A DNA stretch of 5,564 bases from Candidatus Magasanikiibacteriota bacterium (GTDB lineage: Bacteria; Patescibacteriota; Patescibacteriia; Magasanikbacterales; UBA922). The notes below the pieces were generated by a model. It ran no database searches and was not told the DNA's origin. It saw nothing but the letters and a program-made list of their open reading frames with translations. This document shows, piece after piece, positions 4,954-5,564 of the stretch. The first letter of the stretch is position 1. Every line of letters starts with the position of its first letter. Made by a program: the position numbers and the translations under genes. The stretch is from positions 1 through 5,564 of the forward strand of contig JAAZJX010000059.1 in assembly GCA_012800155.1 (NCBI GenBank). The letters run 5' to 3'.

Positions 4954-5564
4954 ATGCAATCATATTTAAATATTGTCAAAAAAATACTTGCTGAAGGAGT
5001 TGAAAAAACTGATCGAACTGGGACTGGCACAATTGCGATTGCTGGAGCCATGTTTGAACATAATATGGCTGATGGTTTTCCTCTGCTCACTACCAAAAAA
5101 ATGCCTTTCAAAGTTATTACAGCTGAATTAGAATTTTTTATCAAAGGAATTACTGATAAACAATGGTTAATTGATCGCAAATGTCATATTTGGGATGAAT
5201 GGTGTAATCCTAAAAAAGTGGCTTATGCTCATGATGAAGAAACAAAGAAAAAAATGGTTGAAGAAAGAGACTTAGGAGCAATTTATGGTTTTCAATGGCG
5301 ACATTTTAATGCGCCTTACCAAAATTATGATTCTGATTATTCTGGACAAGGCATTGATCAATTAAAAAAAGTTATTGAAACAATCAAAACTAATCCTAAT
5401 GACAGAAGAATGCTTGTTATGGCTTGGAATCCTTGTATGTTAGATCAAATGGCTTTACCGCCTTGTCATTATGGTTTTCAAATTACAGTTCTAAACGGAA
5501 AATTAAATCTACTTTGGAGCCAACGCTCAGTAGATACAATGTTAGGCTTACCTTTCAATATTGC
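4954..5564 (+). CDS. thyA: Thymidylate synthase ThyA, 3' end outside window
   Basis: Converts dUMP and 5,10-methylenetetrahydrofolate to dTMP and dihydrofolate. The open frame starts at ATG 4954 and runs off the window after 203 codons; about 60-90 residues are missing. The N-terminus has EGVEKTDRTGTGT (14-26, phosphate-binding Arg21), then GFPLLTTKK (41-49), IWDEW (79-83), LGAIYGFQWRH (107-117), the paired arginines 151-152 that reach the partner subunit's phosphate, the catalytic ALPPCH with Cys171, and QRSVDTMLGLPFN (190-202). Compared with E. coli (Cys146) there are about 25 extra residues, mostly between IWDEW and LGAIYG and after QWRH, placing it among ThyA enzymes with an enlarged small domain. 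It is the folate-dependent ThyA type, not flavin-dependent ThyX. It lies 83 nt after dut, the third enzyme-coding neighbour in the same pathway; a dihydrofolate reductase gene commonly follows. Confidence 0.96.
   Translation, partial: MQSYLNIVKKILAEGVEKTDRTGTGTIAIAGAMFEHNMADGFPLLTTKKMPFKVITAELEFFIKGITDKQWLIDRKCHIWDEWCNPKKVAYAHDEETKKKMVEERDLGAIYGFQWRHFNAPYQNYDSDYSGQGIDQLKKVIETIKTNPNDRRMLVMAWNPCMLDQMALPPCHYGFQITVLNGKLNLLWSQRSVDTMLGLPFNI

Noticed and set aside
4777..5180. Two antisense reading frames (4777-4959 and 4944-5180) across dut and thyA
   Set aside because: Both oppose conserved enzyme genes, have no recognisable motifs and no promoter.
3376..5564. Prophage or recently transferred phage nucleotide module
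   Set aside because: No phage structural, integrase or packaging gene is present, and base composition and codon use match the flanking housekeeping genes.

Overview
The window is a very AT-rich piece of bacterial chromosome with short A/T-only spacers, ordinary housekeeping genes and the standard genetic code (TGA ends both ldh and dut). Three things fit a reduced-genome bacterium of the Candidate Phyla Radiation (Patescibacteria, Parcubacteria-like): the small two-helix membrane protein, the Cys-rich lipoprotein that combines DUF333 and Kazal modules, and the lack of convincing Shine-Dalgarno sequences before every gene. The presence of ribosomal protein L1 argues against the Parcubacteria subgroup known to lack it. 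The lineage is inferred from style and gene content, not proven. All genes are on the + strand.

Layout. (1) 1-515: an extended -10 promoter, a small two-helix membrane protein of unknown function and an intrinsic terminator. (2) 530-2390: an extended -10 promoter drives L-lactate dehydrogenase (ldh), which overlaps by 4 nt the gene of a Cys-rich lipoprotein; the pair ends in a hairpin terminator. (3) 2335-3219: a near-consensus promoter, a leader carrying what looks like an L1-binding mimic of the 23S rRNA L1 site, rplA as a single-gene unit without rplK beside it, and a strong terminator. (4) 3321-5564: a deoxypyrimidine nucleotide module of dCMP deaminase, a P-loop (d)NMP-kinase-like protein, dUTPase, and thymidylate synthase cut by the window end.

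How the genes work together. The last four genes form a coherent route to dTMP. dCMP deaminase and dUTPase both deliver dUMP, ThyA methylates it to dTMP, and the small kinase may phosphorylate a deoxynucleoside monophosphate. Ldh would regenerate NAD+ by reducing pyruvate to lactate, as expected in a fermentative cell. The rplA unit appears to be autoregulated by its own product.

The most notable signals are regulatory. The L1 operator stands in front of a lone rplA. The rplA promoter is interleaved with the terminator of the upstream operon, so that its predicted start site falls inside the 5' arm of the hairpin. I see no mobile element, CRISPR array, tRNA or rRNA, and no clear evidence of a wholly new system.
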